A stretch of 18,884 nucleotides of DNA from an uncultured Collinsella sp. (lineage in GTDB: Bacteria > Actinomycetota > Coriobacteriia > Coriobacteriales > Coriobacteriaceae). The notes below the pieces were generated by a model. The model was not told the origin of the DNA. It saw nothing but the letters and a program-made list of their open reading frames with translations, and searched no databases. The stretch lies in the NCBI GenBank assembly GCA_902494765.1, contig CABUUK010000048.1, positions 1 through 18,884 on the forward strand, in the 5' to 3' direction. The position numbers and the translations under genes were made by a program. Shown one piece after another: positions 1 to 7,278 of this stretch (position 1 is its first letter; the number at the start of each line of letters is the position of its first letter).

Positions 1-482
1 TTGACGGCCGGCACGACAAAGAAAGTGATCGCAGCAAGCGCGAGCACCGCCACCACAACGCCGATAATCATAGGCACCGGGGAGCTTTTCTTTTGAGCAC
101 CGCGACGAGCATGCGTGTTGTAGTTCGAGCGGGTCGCCGGAGCAACGCCATGCGAACCGCGAGCGTGATGCGAATGCGATTGAGGGACCTGAGTTCGCTG
201 GGTAGGTGCCTGCTGCTTAAAGCGGGTACCGCCTGCAGGCTGGGCCGTACGAGCAGTGGGCTGTTGAGCCGCGTGAGAAGCCGAATGCTGAACCGAACGA
301 GCAGAAGGCTGCTGACCCGTCCGTTGAACAGGTTGGGCCGAATGAGAGAAGGACTGCACCGAGCGCGCGGCAGACTGAGCTGCGCGCTGCGTCGGCTGTG
401 CCGGACGCTGGCCAGGCTGGGCAGGGCGCGACGCCGGCTGCCGTGTACGATTCTGCTGGCGCGGATCGGAAGCGCTAGACAT
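1..482 (-). CDS. mltG: Probable endolytic transglycosylase MltG, N-terminal part (runs off the window)
   Basis: Translated from the ATG at 482, this gives 160 residues before the window ends. Residues 1-130 are low-complexity, rich in Gln, Pro, Ala, Ser, Arg and His, with repeated AQP/QR and ARS/ART units and no recognisable fold. A basic stretch (RRGAQKK, about 126-132) precedes one hydrophobic helix at about 137-159. This predicts a single-pass protein with a long disordered cytoplasmic tail and an extracellular C-terminal domain that lies outside the window. The ATG sits inside the end of ruvX (8-nt overlap, ATGTCTAG), which implies translational coupling. The name rests on gene order: alaS-ruvX-mltG is common in Actinobacteria and Firmicutes, and MltG (a YceG-like lytic transglycosylase cutting nascent peptidoglycan) has this topology. 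The catalytic domain is not visible, so another bitopic envelope protein is possible. Confidence 0.55.
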   Translation of the reverse strand, partial: MSSASDPRQQNRTRQPASRPAQPGQRPAQPTQRAAQSAARSVQSFSHSAQPVQRTGQQPSARSVQHSASHAAQQPTARTAQPAGGTRFKQQAPTQRTQVPQSHSHHARGSHGVAPATRSNYNTHARRGAQKKSSPVPMIIGVVVAVLALAAITFFVVPAV

Positions 483-903
483 GCGAAACCTCCTCGTTTT
501 TACGATCGAGCCACGTCTGCAAAAACAGGCTGGCGGCAATCATGTCGATCTTGCCCCTCATCTGCTTTTCGTTGAGGCCCTGCTCGCGCAGGATACGCTT
601 GGCCTCTTGCGAAGACAGACGTTCGTCCTCAAACTCCAGCGGAAGATCGAGCTCGTCGGCAATCTTTTGCGCCACGGCGGCAACGCGCTCGGCCTGGGGG
701 CCGGGCTCACCGGCCATGGTCAGGGGGCGTCCGCTTACCAGGATGTCGGGCTCATAGTCCTCAACCAGGTAGCGGAACGTCTTGGCCATACCGGTGACCT
801 CGGCAGCCGGAAGCACCTTGACAGGCATCGCCATCTTGCCATCACGGCTCGAGACGGCGATGCCAATCCTGATCTCCCCTATGTCCAGCGCGAGCGCAAC
901 CAC
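475..903 (-). CDS. ruvX: RuvX/YqgF family putative Holliday junction resolvase / pre-16S rRNA nuclease
   Basis: 142 residues, the usual size for the YqgF family (RNase H fold). Visible family motifs are ALALDIGEIRIGIAVSS near the N-terminus (first catalytic Asp), a GRPLTMAGEPG block near residue 60, DERLSSQEA in the middle, and GKIDMIAASLFLQTWL near the C-terminus, where the last acidic residue lies. In E. coli the homologue helps mature the 16S rRNA 5' end; a resolvase role is also proposed. The start is GTG at 903: an in-frame stop lies just upstream (913-915), and no ATG or TTG lies between them. The gene begins 17 nt after the alaS stop and its end overlaps the next gene by 8 nt, so it is almost certainly cotranscribed with both. 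Confidence 0.9.
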   Translation of the reverse strand: MVALALDIGEIRIGIAVSSRDGKMAMPVKVLPAAEVTGMAKTFRYLVEDYEPDILVSGRPLTMAGEPGPQAERVAAVAQKIADELDLPLEFEDERLSSQEAKRILREQGLNEKQMRGKIDMIAASLFLQTWLDRKNEEVSHV

Positions 904-920
904 AGCGACTTCTTAGATTC

Positions 921-3578
921 TTAGGCGCCGAGCGCGGTCTTAGCGGCCGCGAGGGCATCGGCGATGCCGGCAGCATTCTTGCCACCGGCCTGGGCCATGT
1001 TGGGACGACCGCCACCGCGACCGTCGACCAGACCCGCGATCTGCTTGATCACGTTACCGGCGTGGAAACCGGCCTTGACGGCGTCATCGGAGCCGGCAGC
1101 GAGCAGGGCCGGAGTGCCCTTCTCAGTCACGCTGGCGACGACACAAGCGACAGGGCCGGCGACCTTCTGATGCACGGTATCCCATACGTTGCGCAGGTCG
1201 GCAGCCTCAAGGCCCTGGAGCTCAGCGACAACGAGCTTATAGCCGTCGAGCTCGACGGCGCCCTCGATGGCGCTGGAGATGGCGTCGGAGGAGCCACCGG
1301 TCAGAGCCTTTTTGAGCTTGTTGGACGTCTCGCGCAGCTCAGCCTGCAGGTTCTCCACGCGGGCGGGAACCTCGTCGACGCGGCACTTGAGCGCAGCGGC
1401 GGCGGCGTCAACGAGCGCCAGGCGGTCGGCCATGTAGTCGAGGGCACCCTTAGAGGTCACGGCCTCGATACGGCGGACATTGGAGCCCGTGGAGGACTCG
1501 GAAATGATCTTGAACAGACCAATCTCTGCGGTATTGGCGGCATGGGTGCCACCACAGAGCTCGCGGGAGAACGGCTGGTCCTCAGCGCCCACGGAGACGA
1601 CGCGGACGACATCGCCGTACTTCTCTCCAAACAGAGCGACAGCGCCGGCAGCCTTAGCCTCGTCGATGCCCATGACACGGGTCACGACCGGCTTGGAAGC
1701 GAAGATCTGCTGGTTGACCAGGTCCTCGACAGCCTTGAGCTGCTCGGAGGACAGGGCCTCGAAGTGCGTGAAGTCAAAGCGTAGGTGCTCGGGCGTCACC
1801 AGCGAGCCGGCCTGGGAGACGTGCTCGCCCAGGACCTGCTTAAGGGCAGCGTCGAGCAGGTGCGTGGCGGTGTGGTTGCGGCGCAGGAAGCCACGGCGCT
1901 CGGCGTCGAGCGCGGCGGTAACAGCGGCACCGACAGCCAGCGTGCCCTCGGCAACGTGCGCGACGTGGGCATACAGGCCGTTGTGGTTCTTGGTGTCGGC
2001 AACGGTCAGAACAACGCCCTCGGCGGAAAGCTTGCCGGCATCGCCCTGCTGGCCACCCATCTCGGCATAGAACGGGGTGCGGTCGAGCACAACCTCGACA
2101 TCCTCGCCGGCGGCAGCGGACTCGACGGACTCGCCGTTGCGCACGATGGCGACAACCTTGGCGCCCTCGATCACATCGTTGTCATAGCCGTCGAACTCGG
2201 TCGCTGCGACCTTGTCCGAAAGCTCGACCCACACGTCGTTGAAGCTGCCCCAGGCGTCGCCCTTGGCATTGGCGCGGGCGCGGGCCTTCTGGTCCTCCAT
2301 GCAGGCAGTGAAGCCGTCCATATCGACGTCGTGGCCAGCGGTGCCGGCGATCTCGACGGTCAGATCGATGGGGAAACCAAAGGTGTCGTGCAGTTTAAAG
2401 GCGACATCGCCCGAAAGCACGGCGCCCTCGGCAAGCGCTGCCAGGGCCTCGTCCAGATAGACGCGGCCGTTGTCGAGCGTCGTGGAGAAGCGCTCCTCCT
2501 CGGAGGCGACGATACCCTTGACGAGCGCGACATTCTTGAGCAGCTCGGGATAAGCCTCACCCATCTGAGCGTTAACCTCGTCGATGAACTTGGTCAGGAA
2601 GGCGCCCTCGATGCCCAGCAGGCGACCGTGGAACACGGCACGACGGAGCAGGCGGCGAAGGACGTACTCGCGACCCTCGTTACCGGGAAGGATGCCGTCC
2701 GAGATCATAAAGTCGACGGCACGGGAGTGGTCGGCGATGATACGCAGGGAGCGGCTGGCGCCAGAGTAATCGTCGGCGTCATAGGTCTTGCCGCTAATCT
2801 TCTCGCCCAGCTTGATGAGGTGCTGCATCAGATCGCCGTCGTAGTTGGCGGTCTTGTGCTGCATGATGGCGGCCATGCGCTCCAGGCCCATGCCCGTATC
2901 GAGGTTGCGGTGCGGCAGCTCCGGCATGGAGCCGTCCTCCTGGCGGTCGTACTGGGTAAAGACGAGGTTCCAGAACTCCAGGAAGCGGTCGCAGTCGCAG
3001 CCAGGCTTGCAGTCGGGGCTGCCGCAGCCGACCTCCTCGCCCATGTCAAAGTAGATCTCGGAGCACGGACCGCAGGGACCGGTGGGGCCAGCGGCCCAGA
3101 AGTTATCGTCCTCGCCCAGGCGGGAGATGTGGTCCTCAGCAACGCCCAGAGAACGCCACACGTCGTGGGTCTCGTCGTCCTCGGTAAAGACGGTGAAGTA
3201 CAGGCGGTCGAGCGGCAGCTTGAACTCCTTGGTGATGAGCTCAAAGGCCCAGGCGCAAGCCTGCTGCTTGGAGACGCCGCCAAAGGAGAAGTCGCCGAGC
3301 ATCTCAAAGAAGGACAGGTGACGGCCGTCCTCGCCGATGCAATCGATGTCGTTGGTGCGGACGCACTTCTGGCAGGAGATAGCGCCGATCTCCTTCATGG
3401 TCTTCTTGCCCTGGTAGTACTCCTTAAACTGGTTCATGCCGGCGTTGGCAAGCAGCAGCGAAGGATCGTCAGGGACGAGGGACGAAGAAGGATAGAGCTT
3501 AAGACCGCGCTCCTCAAAGAAGTTGAGGAACTTGGAGCGAATCTCGGCCGTAGTCATTGACGGGTAGTCAGCACTCAT
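921..3578 (-). CDS. alaS: Alanyl-tRNA synthetase (AlaRS)
   Basis: Class II synthetase that charges tRNA-Ala in the cytoplasm; about 885 residues, full length. The order is an N-terminal aminoacylation core (TTAEIRSKFLNFFEERG onward), the tRNA-recognition region, an editing domain with the zinc site HTATH at about 569 and CGGTH at about 675, and a C-terminal DHHA1-type domain ending in a Gly-rich GRGGGRPNMAQAGG stretch. The core carries a Cys-rich insert (GCGSPDCKPGCDCDR, roughly residues 185-200) of the kind seen in some bacterial AlaRS, probably a metal-binding loop. I chose the ATG at 3578 because GAGGAG lies 9 nt upstream. The open frame continues to 3668, but that extension covers the predicted promoter. 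It heads the alaS-ruvX-mltG group. Confidence 0.97.
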   Translation of the reverse strand: MSADYPSMTTAEIRSKFLNFFEERGLKLYPSSSLVPDDPSLLLANAGMNQFKEYYQGKKTMKEIGAISCQKCVRTNDIDCIGEDGRHLSFFEMLGDFSFGGVSKQQACAWAFELITKEFKLPLDRLYFTVFTEDDETHDVWRSLGVAEDHISRLGEDDNFWAAGPTGPCGPCSEIYFDMGEEVGCGSPDCKPGCDCDRFLEFWNLVFTQYDRQEDGSMPELPHRNLDTGMGLERMAAIMQHKTANYDGDLMQHLIKLGEKISGKTYDADDYSGASRSLRIIADHSRAVDFMISDGILPGNEGREYVLRRLLRRAVFHGRLLGIEGAFLTKFIDEVNAQMGEAYPELLKNVALVKGIVASEEERFSTTLDNGRVYLDEALAALAEGAVLSGDVAFKLHDTFGFPIDLTVEIAGTAGHDVDMDGFTACMEDQKARARANAKGDAWGSFNDVWVELSDKVAATEFDGYDNDVIEGAKVVAIVRNGESVESAAAGEDVEVVLDRTPFYAEMGGQQGDAGKLSAEGVVLTVADTKNHNGLYAHVAHVAEGTLAVGAAVTAALDAERRGFLRRNHTATHLLDAALKQVLGEHVSQAGSLVTPEHLRFDFTHFEALSSEQLKAVEDLVNQQIFASKPVVTRVMGIDEAKAAGAVALFGEKYGDVVRVVSVGAEDQPFSRELCGGTHAANTAEIGLFKIISESSTGSNVRRIEAVTSKGALDYMADRLALVDAAAAALKCRVDEVPARVENLQAELRETSNKLKKALTGGSSDAISSAIEGAVELDGYKLVVAELQGLEAADLRNVWDTVHQKVAGPVACVVASVTEKGTPALLAAGSDDAVKAGFHAGNVIKQIAGLVDGRGGGRPNMAQAGGKNAAGIADALAAAKTALGA

Positions 3579-3624
3579 AGAGGGAATCTCCTCGGTTTCA
3601 CATCGAAACAGTTCAAACGTAACG

Positions 3625-3652
3625 ATATTACCATCCCGCCGCGCCTGTGCAA
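3625..3652 (-). promoter_or_regulatory. Candidate alaS promoter
   Basis: On the minus strand, TTGCAC (3652-3647) and TAATAT (3630-3625) are separated by 16 nt, close to a housekeeping sigma-70 promoter. They lie about 50 nt upstream of the alaS start. The -35 box overlaps the U-tract of the terminator just upstream. Confidence 0.5.
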
Positions 3653-3680
3653 AAAAGAGGGTCGCCAAACAGCGACCCTC
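3651..3680 (-). terminator. Strong leftward rho-independent terminator upstream of alaS
   Basis: Read on the minus strand, GAGGGTCGC and GCGACCCTC (3680-3672 and 3665-3657) form a perfect 9-bp stem with a 6-nt loop, followed by six Ts (3656-3651). It stops leftward transcripts before alaS. The nearest leftward gene upstream is the AI-2E permease ending at 4019, so it probably ends that operon's long 3' tail. Confidence 0.8.
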
Positions 3681-3734
3681 CAGCGAAAGTGCACGTTATT
3701 TAGTACTGCGCGATCCTTTGAAAAAGGACTGCTG

Positions 3735-3740
3735 TATAAT
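3735..3740 (+). promoter_or_regulatory. Candidate -10 box of the small membrane-protein gene
   Basis: A perfect TATAAT lies 33 nt before the ATG at 3773. No good -35 sits at standard spacing: TTGAAA at 3718-3723 is only 11 nt away. The assignment therefore rests on the -10 alone. Confidence 0.4.
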
Positions 3741-3772
3741 TGCATATAAGATTCACCCGGAAGGAGCGATCG

Positions 3773-4012
3773 ATGAAAAGCAAACGATTTGTCCTGAATG
3801 CACTTCTGGTTGTAGCACTTTTAGCGCTCTTAGCCTTCTCATGCTGGTACGCAAACCAACCATCATTTGGATACGTATCGTATACAGTAATGTCCGGCGA
3901 TAAGGCTTATTACACTCTACGCGCAATTGACGTTCTCTTTTTCTATGTAGCCGGCCCCTTATCAATCGCTTTGGTCGCGTTTCTTGTCATTTACAACTTC
4001 AAGAAACGTTAA
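3773..4012 (+). CDS. Small two-helix membrane protein, unknown function
   Basis: 79 residues; I do not recognise the family. Start: ATG at 3773, preceded by AAGGAG with 6-nt spacing; a longer frame from 3740 lacks this. A basic N-terminus (MKSKR) is followed by a hydrophobic helix at about 7-25, an extracytoplasmic loop rich in Tyr and Ser (about 26-50), a second helix at about 52-75, and a basic end (NFKKR). That predicts both ends inside. LAFSC at residues 20-24 faintly resembles a lipobox but lacks a good -1 Gly/Ala context. The gene is clearly more AT-rich than its neighbours, is the only plus-strand gene in the left 17 kb, and ends 6 nt from the convergent permease gene. This suggests a recent insertion or a lineage-specific gene. 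A good ribosome site and -10 box support it being real. Confidence 0.65.
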   Translation: MKSKRFVLNALLVVALLALLAFSCWYANQPSFGYVSYTVMSGDKAYYTLRAIDVLFFYVAGPLSIALVAFLVIYNFKKR

Positions 4013-4018
4013 TAGAAC

Positions 4019-5431
4019 CTATTTAGAATCCGAATCGTCCATGGAGCCGTCGATGCCGGTTTTGGTTTCGTCGTTCATATTGAAATCGTCGTCTTTGGCG
4101 AAGGGATTCTTGAAAAAGCCCGTAGCATCGGGCTGAAGGCCCGAGAGCTTCATCCAGGGATTATCGAGCTCGGGTTTGGGCATGGCCTGGGCCTCGGGCG
4201 CGGTCTCGTTGCCGATGAGCTCGGACTCGTAGATGAAGGTGTCGTCGCCGAGCGCGTCGTAGGCGGCGACCGGGTTGCCATCGGCATCGCGGTACGGTGT
4301 GCCCTTAAACACGGCGCCGTCATAGGCCACAAGCTGGCGGCCGGTCTCATTCTCGAAGTAGTACACGAAGATACCCTTGAGGGCCGCACATAGCGGGATG
4401 GCAATAATCATGCCGATGGGGCCCATGAGTGCCGAGCCAATAACGAGCGCCGTGAGGCTCATGATGGGATGCACCTGCACCGAGCTCTGCATAACCTTAG
4501 GCGAAATCACGTTATCGGTGACGTTTTGCGCGACCATCGTCACGATGAGCGTCCATAACGCCAACATGGGACTGAACATGAAGCCGAGTACCGTGGCGAT
4601 TGCTGCGCTCACCCAGGGACCGACGACCGGAACCAAATGCATGATGCCGGTAAAGATAGCCATGAGCGCCGCATACGGATGACCGATGATCAAAAAACCG
4701 ATAAAGGCGAGGAAACCACCGCAGATGGACGTCACGACCATACCGCGCATGTAGCCGCCGACAGAGCGAGAAAGGATGGCGACCATAAAGCGGTACGAGG
4801 TCTCCTTCTCCTGACCGATGATGGTGCAAATCTCGTGATGCATGCGAGGGTAGTCGCAGGCCATCCAGTAGGCAAGCGCCAGACCAAGGAAGATCACGAA
4901 CAACTGCGAGGCCGTATTGGTGATGAGCGGGAACACACCGCGACCAAGCTCGGCAGCAATCTGAGACACATACTTCGATGCCACGGTAACCAGGGACGAA
5001 AGATTATCGTCCAAATACTCCTTGAGCGGCGTGTTGTTGAGCGTCTTGGCATGCGAGATCATCTCATTGAGATCGCCACCCGCAACACGAAGCTGCTCGG
5101 GCAGGCGGCTCAGGACTTCCATGATCTGACCAAAGAGAATCGGCGACAAGATGCAAACGACACCGACGAGCACGGCAACAACAACAATAAGCGCGATAAG
5201 CGAACCGATGCCGCGATTCACGCCATGGTGCTCGAGCCAGTTGGTGATCGGGGACATCACAAAAGCAATGATGGAGCCGACGGCAAGAAACTCAATAACC
5301 GGTGCCAGGATGCCCATAAGGTTAAAGATGACAGCAGCAATAACAATGCAGCCGACAACAGCCCAAATGCGCAGCGTCAGAATGCGGGTGTCGCGCAGCA
5401 CGCGATCGGTTTGCTGGGGGTGCTCACTCAT
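4019..5431 (-). CDS. AI-2E family transporter (PF01594-type permease)
   Basis: 470 residues. Hydrophobic helices begin at about 22-60 and 75-100. A soluble amphipathic segment follows (about 105-165), then a cluster of helices containing the family-typical IMHLVPVVGPWVSA motif and NVISPKVMQSSVQVHP. A cytoplasmic C-terminal tail of about 100 residues is acidic and Pro-rich (to DDSDSK) and probably disordered. The family is named for E. coli TqsA, but members export varied small molecules or act as Na+/H+ antiporters, so the substrate cannot be assigned. Its ATG overlaps the sigma-factor stop (ATGA), implying translational coupling. Being in the sigma operon suggests a stress-response permease, which is inference. 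No intrinsic terminator directly follows the gene. Confidence 0.88.
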   Translation of the reverse strand: MSEHPQQTDRVLRDTRILTLRIWAVVGCIVIAAVIFNLMGILAPVIEFLAVGSIIAFVMSPITNWLEHHGVNRGIGSLIALIVVVAVLVGVVCILSPILFGQIMEVLSRLPEQLRVAGGDLNEMISHAKTLNNTPLKEYLDDNLSSLVTVASKYVSQIAAELGRGVFPLITNTASQLFVIFLGLALAYWMACDYPRMHHEICTIIGQEKETSYRFMVAILSRSVGGYMRGMVVTSICGGFLAFIGFLIIGHPYAALMAIFTGIMHLVPVVGPWVSAAIATVLGFMFSPMLALWTLIVTMVAQNVTDNVISPKVMQSSVQVHPIMSLTALVIGSALMGPIGMIIAIPLCAALKGIFVYYFENETGRQLVAYDGAVFKGTPYRDADGNPVAAYDALGDDTFIYESELIGNETAPEAQAMPKPELDNPWMKLSGLQPDATGFFKNPFAKDDDFNMNDETKTGIDGSMDDSDSK

Positions 5432-6219
5432 GAACGAATCATCACTCCGTCGGGGTCGATCTTGTCCTGAATCTTCTTAAGCGTGCGGCGCAGCAGACGC
5501 GAAACCTGTACCTGAGAAATACCCAGCTTCTTGGCGATCTCGATCTGGGTCATGCCCTTCACAAAGCGCAGCTCAATCACCTCGCGCTCGCGCGGCGAGA
5601 AATCACGGATGGCTTCCTCGATCACTAGGCGGTCATCGGTAAAGTCGAGCTCGTTGTCGTCGTCGGCGTAACGGTCGAGAATCGAGGGGGCATCGTCGGA
5701 ATCGGACGCACCAGGAGCCTCGATGGGCACCGAGGTATAGGCCGAAGACGATTCCATAGCCTCGAGGACCTCATCGACAGTCACATCTAGATACTCAGCG
5801 ATCTCCTCAACCTTGGGCGAACGCTGCAGCTCGTTGGTAAGTTTGTCAGTAGCTTGGTTGACCTTGGCCGAGAGCTCCTGCAGACGACGAGGTACGCGCA
5901 CGCTCCAGCCCTTGTCGCGAAAATGGCGTTTGATCTCGCCCAGGATAGTGGGTGTTGCAAACGTCGTGAACTCGAGCCCGCGCTCAGGGTCAAAGCGGTC
6001 GATAGCCTTGAGCAAACCCAGATAGCCGACCTGCATGAGGTCGTCGAGCGGCTCGCCGCGATTCTTAAATTTGTTGGCAAGAAACCTTACCAGGTTCATA
6101 TGGGACATGACGAGCTGCTCGCGCGCGTCCGGATCACCGGTTTCTTTGTAGCGACGAAACAGCTCGCGGGTTTTCTCCTTGTCCCAAGCGGTCTTGCCGC
6201 TCCGGGAACGTTCGGTCAT
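5428..6219 (-). CDS. SigB/SigF/SigG-type alternative RNA polymerase sigma factor
   Basis: 263 residues, typical for this group. Region 2 is clear (DDLMQVGYLGLLKAIDRFDP, then FTTFATPTILGEIKRHFRDK and the -10-recognising WSVRVPRR). Region 3 (LQELSAKVNQATDKL ... RSPKVEEIAEYL) and a region 4 helix-turn-helix (MTQIEIAKKLGISQVQVSRL) follow. An acidic linker (about 165-190, SDSDDAPS ... DDDNELDFTDD) lies between regions 3 and 4. These sigma factors direct general stress or sporulation-like programmes and are held inactive by an RsbW/SpoIIAB anti-sigma factor; one such gene lies 1 nt upstream here. Regulation is therefore likely post-translational. With no sporulation genes nearby, a SigB/SigF-like stress role is more likely than a sporulation one (inference). 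Confidence 0.93.
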   Translation of the reverse strand: MTERSRSGKTAWDKEKTRELFRRYKETGDPDAREQLVMSHMNLVRFLANKFKNRGEPLDDLMQVGYLGLLKAIDRFDPERGLEFTTFATPTILGEIKRHFRDKGWSVRVPRRLQELSAKVNQATDKLTNELQRSPKVEEIAEYLDVTVDEVLEAMESSSAYTSVPIEAPGASDSDDAPSILDRYADDDNELDFTDDRLVIEEAIRDFSPREREVIELRFVKGMTQIEIAKKLGISQVQVSRLLRRTLKKIQDKIDPDGVMIRS

Positions 6220-6220
6220 A

Positions 6221-6598
6221 TTAGATATCCGCCTTGAGGTCGAGGGAAAGCGTCAGGGGCGCCGTAGTCTTTTCGTAGGAGTCGCACACGCTCGCGAGGA
6301 TGAGCTCGGCATACACCGCAGCCTGGTCGTCTTCATCGACCGTAGCCTGGTCGCCAAAGGTAATAGTCATGCCAACGTGGGTCTCATCGACATCGAATTT
6401 GATGGTGATGTCATCGCAGTCGACCGCGGTGCAACCAAAGATGAAAGCCTCCTCAGCAGCCATGCGGATGTCCTCGATGCGATCGACAGACATAGAGCAC
6501 AGGGCACCAACGTTGGCTGCCGTCATGCGCACAAGGCGAGCGAGACGCGGGTCACCGGCAACGGTCAGCGTGATAGGGCAGGTTGCTTCGCTACTCAT
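6221..6598 (-). CDS. RsbW/SpoIIAB-like anti-sigma factor with degenerate ATP-binding motifs
   Basis: 125 residues. The start at 6598 overlaps the DUF948 stop by 8 nt (ATGAGTAG); the open frame extends upstream, but only this start fits the operon. Small size, position directly before a SigB-type gene, and the helix RIEDIRMAAEEAFIFGC followed by alternating strands fit a GHKL (HATPase_c) anti-sigma fold. In RsbW/SpoIIAB the N-box reads roughly EAxxNAxxH and binds ATP-Mg. Here the equivalent is EEAFIFGCTAV: the Asn and His are missing. I see no DxGxG or GxGL box either (FGDQATVDEDDQA follows). It may bind the sigma factor without kinase activity, or be a diverged regulator. The fold assignment is by context and weak similarity. 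Confidence 0.7.
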   Translation of the reverse strand: MSSEATCPITLTVAGDPRLARLVRMTAANVGALCSMSVDRIEDIRMAAEEAFIFGCTAVDCDDITIKFDVDETHVGMTITFGDQATVDEDDQAAVYAELILASVCDSYEKTTAPLTLSLDLKADI

Positions 6599-7178
6599 CG
6601 CAGGACTCCTCAGAGGTCTCGGCGGGCGTATAGGTGTAATACTGAGCCGGCTTGGATACAGACTTCTGACCATCATCGTCGCCCGCGGCGGCCTCGTCCT
6701 CGCCAATTAGGATGCGCTCGGTAGGCTGCTCGGCCTCCGCAGCGGCAGCGGCGAGCTTGCGATCGGCGTCGGCTGCAGGAGCCTTCACCTTATTGAAGAG
6801 CTTCTGCACAGCACCGGCGGCAGAGTCGGTCACGCTCGACACAGCATTGCTGGCCTCGGCCATGCTGCCCGTAACCTCGGAAATGTCGCGAACCACGGCT
6901 TCGACCTCTACGAGATTGGAGGTAAGGGCATCAACTGCCGTCTTGCTCGACTTAAGCAGCGGCTCCATCTGGGCAAGCGCCGGCGTAAGCTCATCGACAG
7001 CGCCATCGAGCTTTGCCACCACAGGCTGAGCCTCGGCGATGGTGTTGTTGAGGTCGTTCACGGTCTTATCGAGCGAGTCGACAACATTGCGGGTCTTGCG
7101 CAGGGTAAGCGCGAGCTCAGCGATGGCCCACACGCCGGCAACGGCGAGCAGCAGCAGGGCGATTTGAATGGGACTCAT
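6591..7178 (-). CDS. DUF948 membrane-anchored coiled-coil protein
   Basis: 195 residues. An N-terminal hydrophobic helix (about 4-25) anchors a long helical region of about 100 residues. This region has recurring VVxxLDxxVxxL-type spacing (RKTRNVVDSLDKTVNDLNN and later blocks), typical of DUF948/YtxG-like and methyl-accepting-type coiled coils. The C-terminal part is Ala/Glu-rich and acidic, ending in YYTYTPAETSEESCDE, and is probably disordered. The start ATG at 7178 has GGGAGG about 5 nt upstream. In Bacillus, the DUF948 protein YtxG is a general stress protein, which fits its place as first gene of a sigma-factor operon. Its stop overlaps the anti-sigma start by 8 nt. It occupies the position where rsbV would be expected in Bacillus; whether it senses or tethers anything is unknown. 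Confidence 0.8.
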   Translation of the reverse strand: MSPIQIALLLLAVAGVWAIAELALTLRKTRNVVDSLDKTVNDLNNTIAEAQPVVAKLDGAVDELTPALAQMEPLLKSSKTAVDALTSNLVEVEAVVRDISEVTGSMAEASNAVSSVTDSAAGAVQKLFNKVKAPAADADRKLAAAAAEAEQPTERILIGEDEAAAGDDDGQKSVSKPAQYYTYTPAETSEESCDE

Positions 7179-7216
7179 ACAAGCCTCCCGGAAGAATCGA
7201 AATACAGACGCTTTTC

Positions 7217-7247
7217 ATGGTACCCCAAAGGGGACCGAACATGCCAA
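7217..7247 (-). promoter_or_regulatory. Candidate promoter of the DUF948/sigma operon
   Basis: On the minus strand, TTGGCA (7247-7242) is followed 16 nt later by GGGTAC (7225-7220), or 19 nt later by TACCAT (7222-7217). The GGGTA element resembles the -10 of SigB/SigF promoters, which would allow autoregulation, but the -35 does not match GTTT. Low confidence. Confidence 0.3.
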
Positions 7248-7278
7248 GAGCAGCAACGTGGGACAAAATTATCAGCAG

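Noticed and set aside
93..575. Arg-rich plus-strand frame opposite mltG/ruvX
   Set aside because: It is the reverse of the repetitive Gln/Ala/Arg-coding tail; its Arg/Leu richness is a by-product of that repeat.
1785..3560. Long plus-strand open frame opposite alaS (591 codons)
   Set aside because: It is the complement of a clear AlaRS; the translation is low-complexity Val/Leu/Ala/Gly-rich with no domain. Long antisense frames are expected in GC-rich genes.
3979..4007. 8-bp hairpin GTTTCTTG/CAAGAAAC at the end of the small membrane-protein gene as a bidirectional terminator
   Set aside because: The loop is 13 nt and there is no T-run on either strand; it lies within coding sequence.
7218..7236. 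Short palindrome (ACCCC-AAA-GGGG core) upstream of the DUF948 gene as a terminator
   Set aside because: The stem is short and no T-run follows on either strand; it overlaps the candidate promoter instead.
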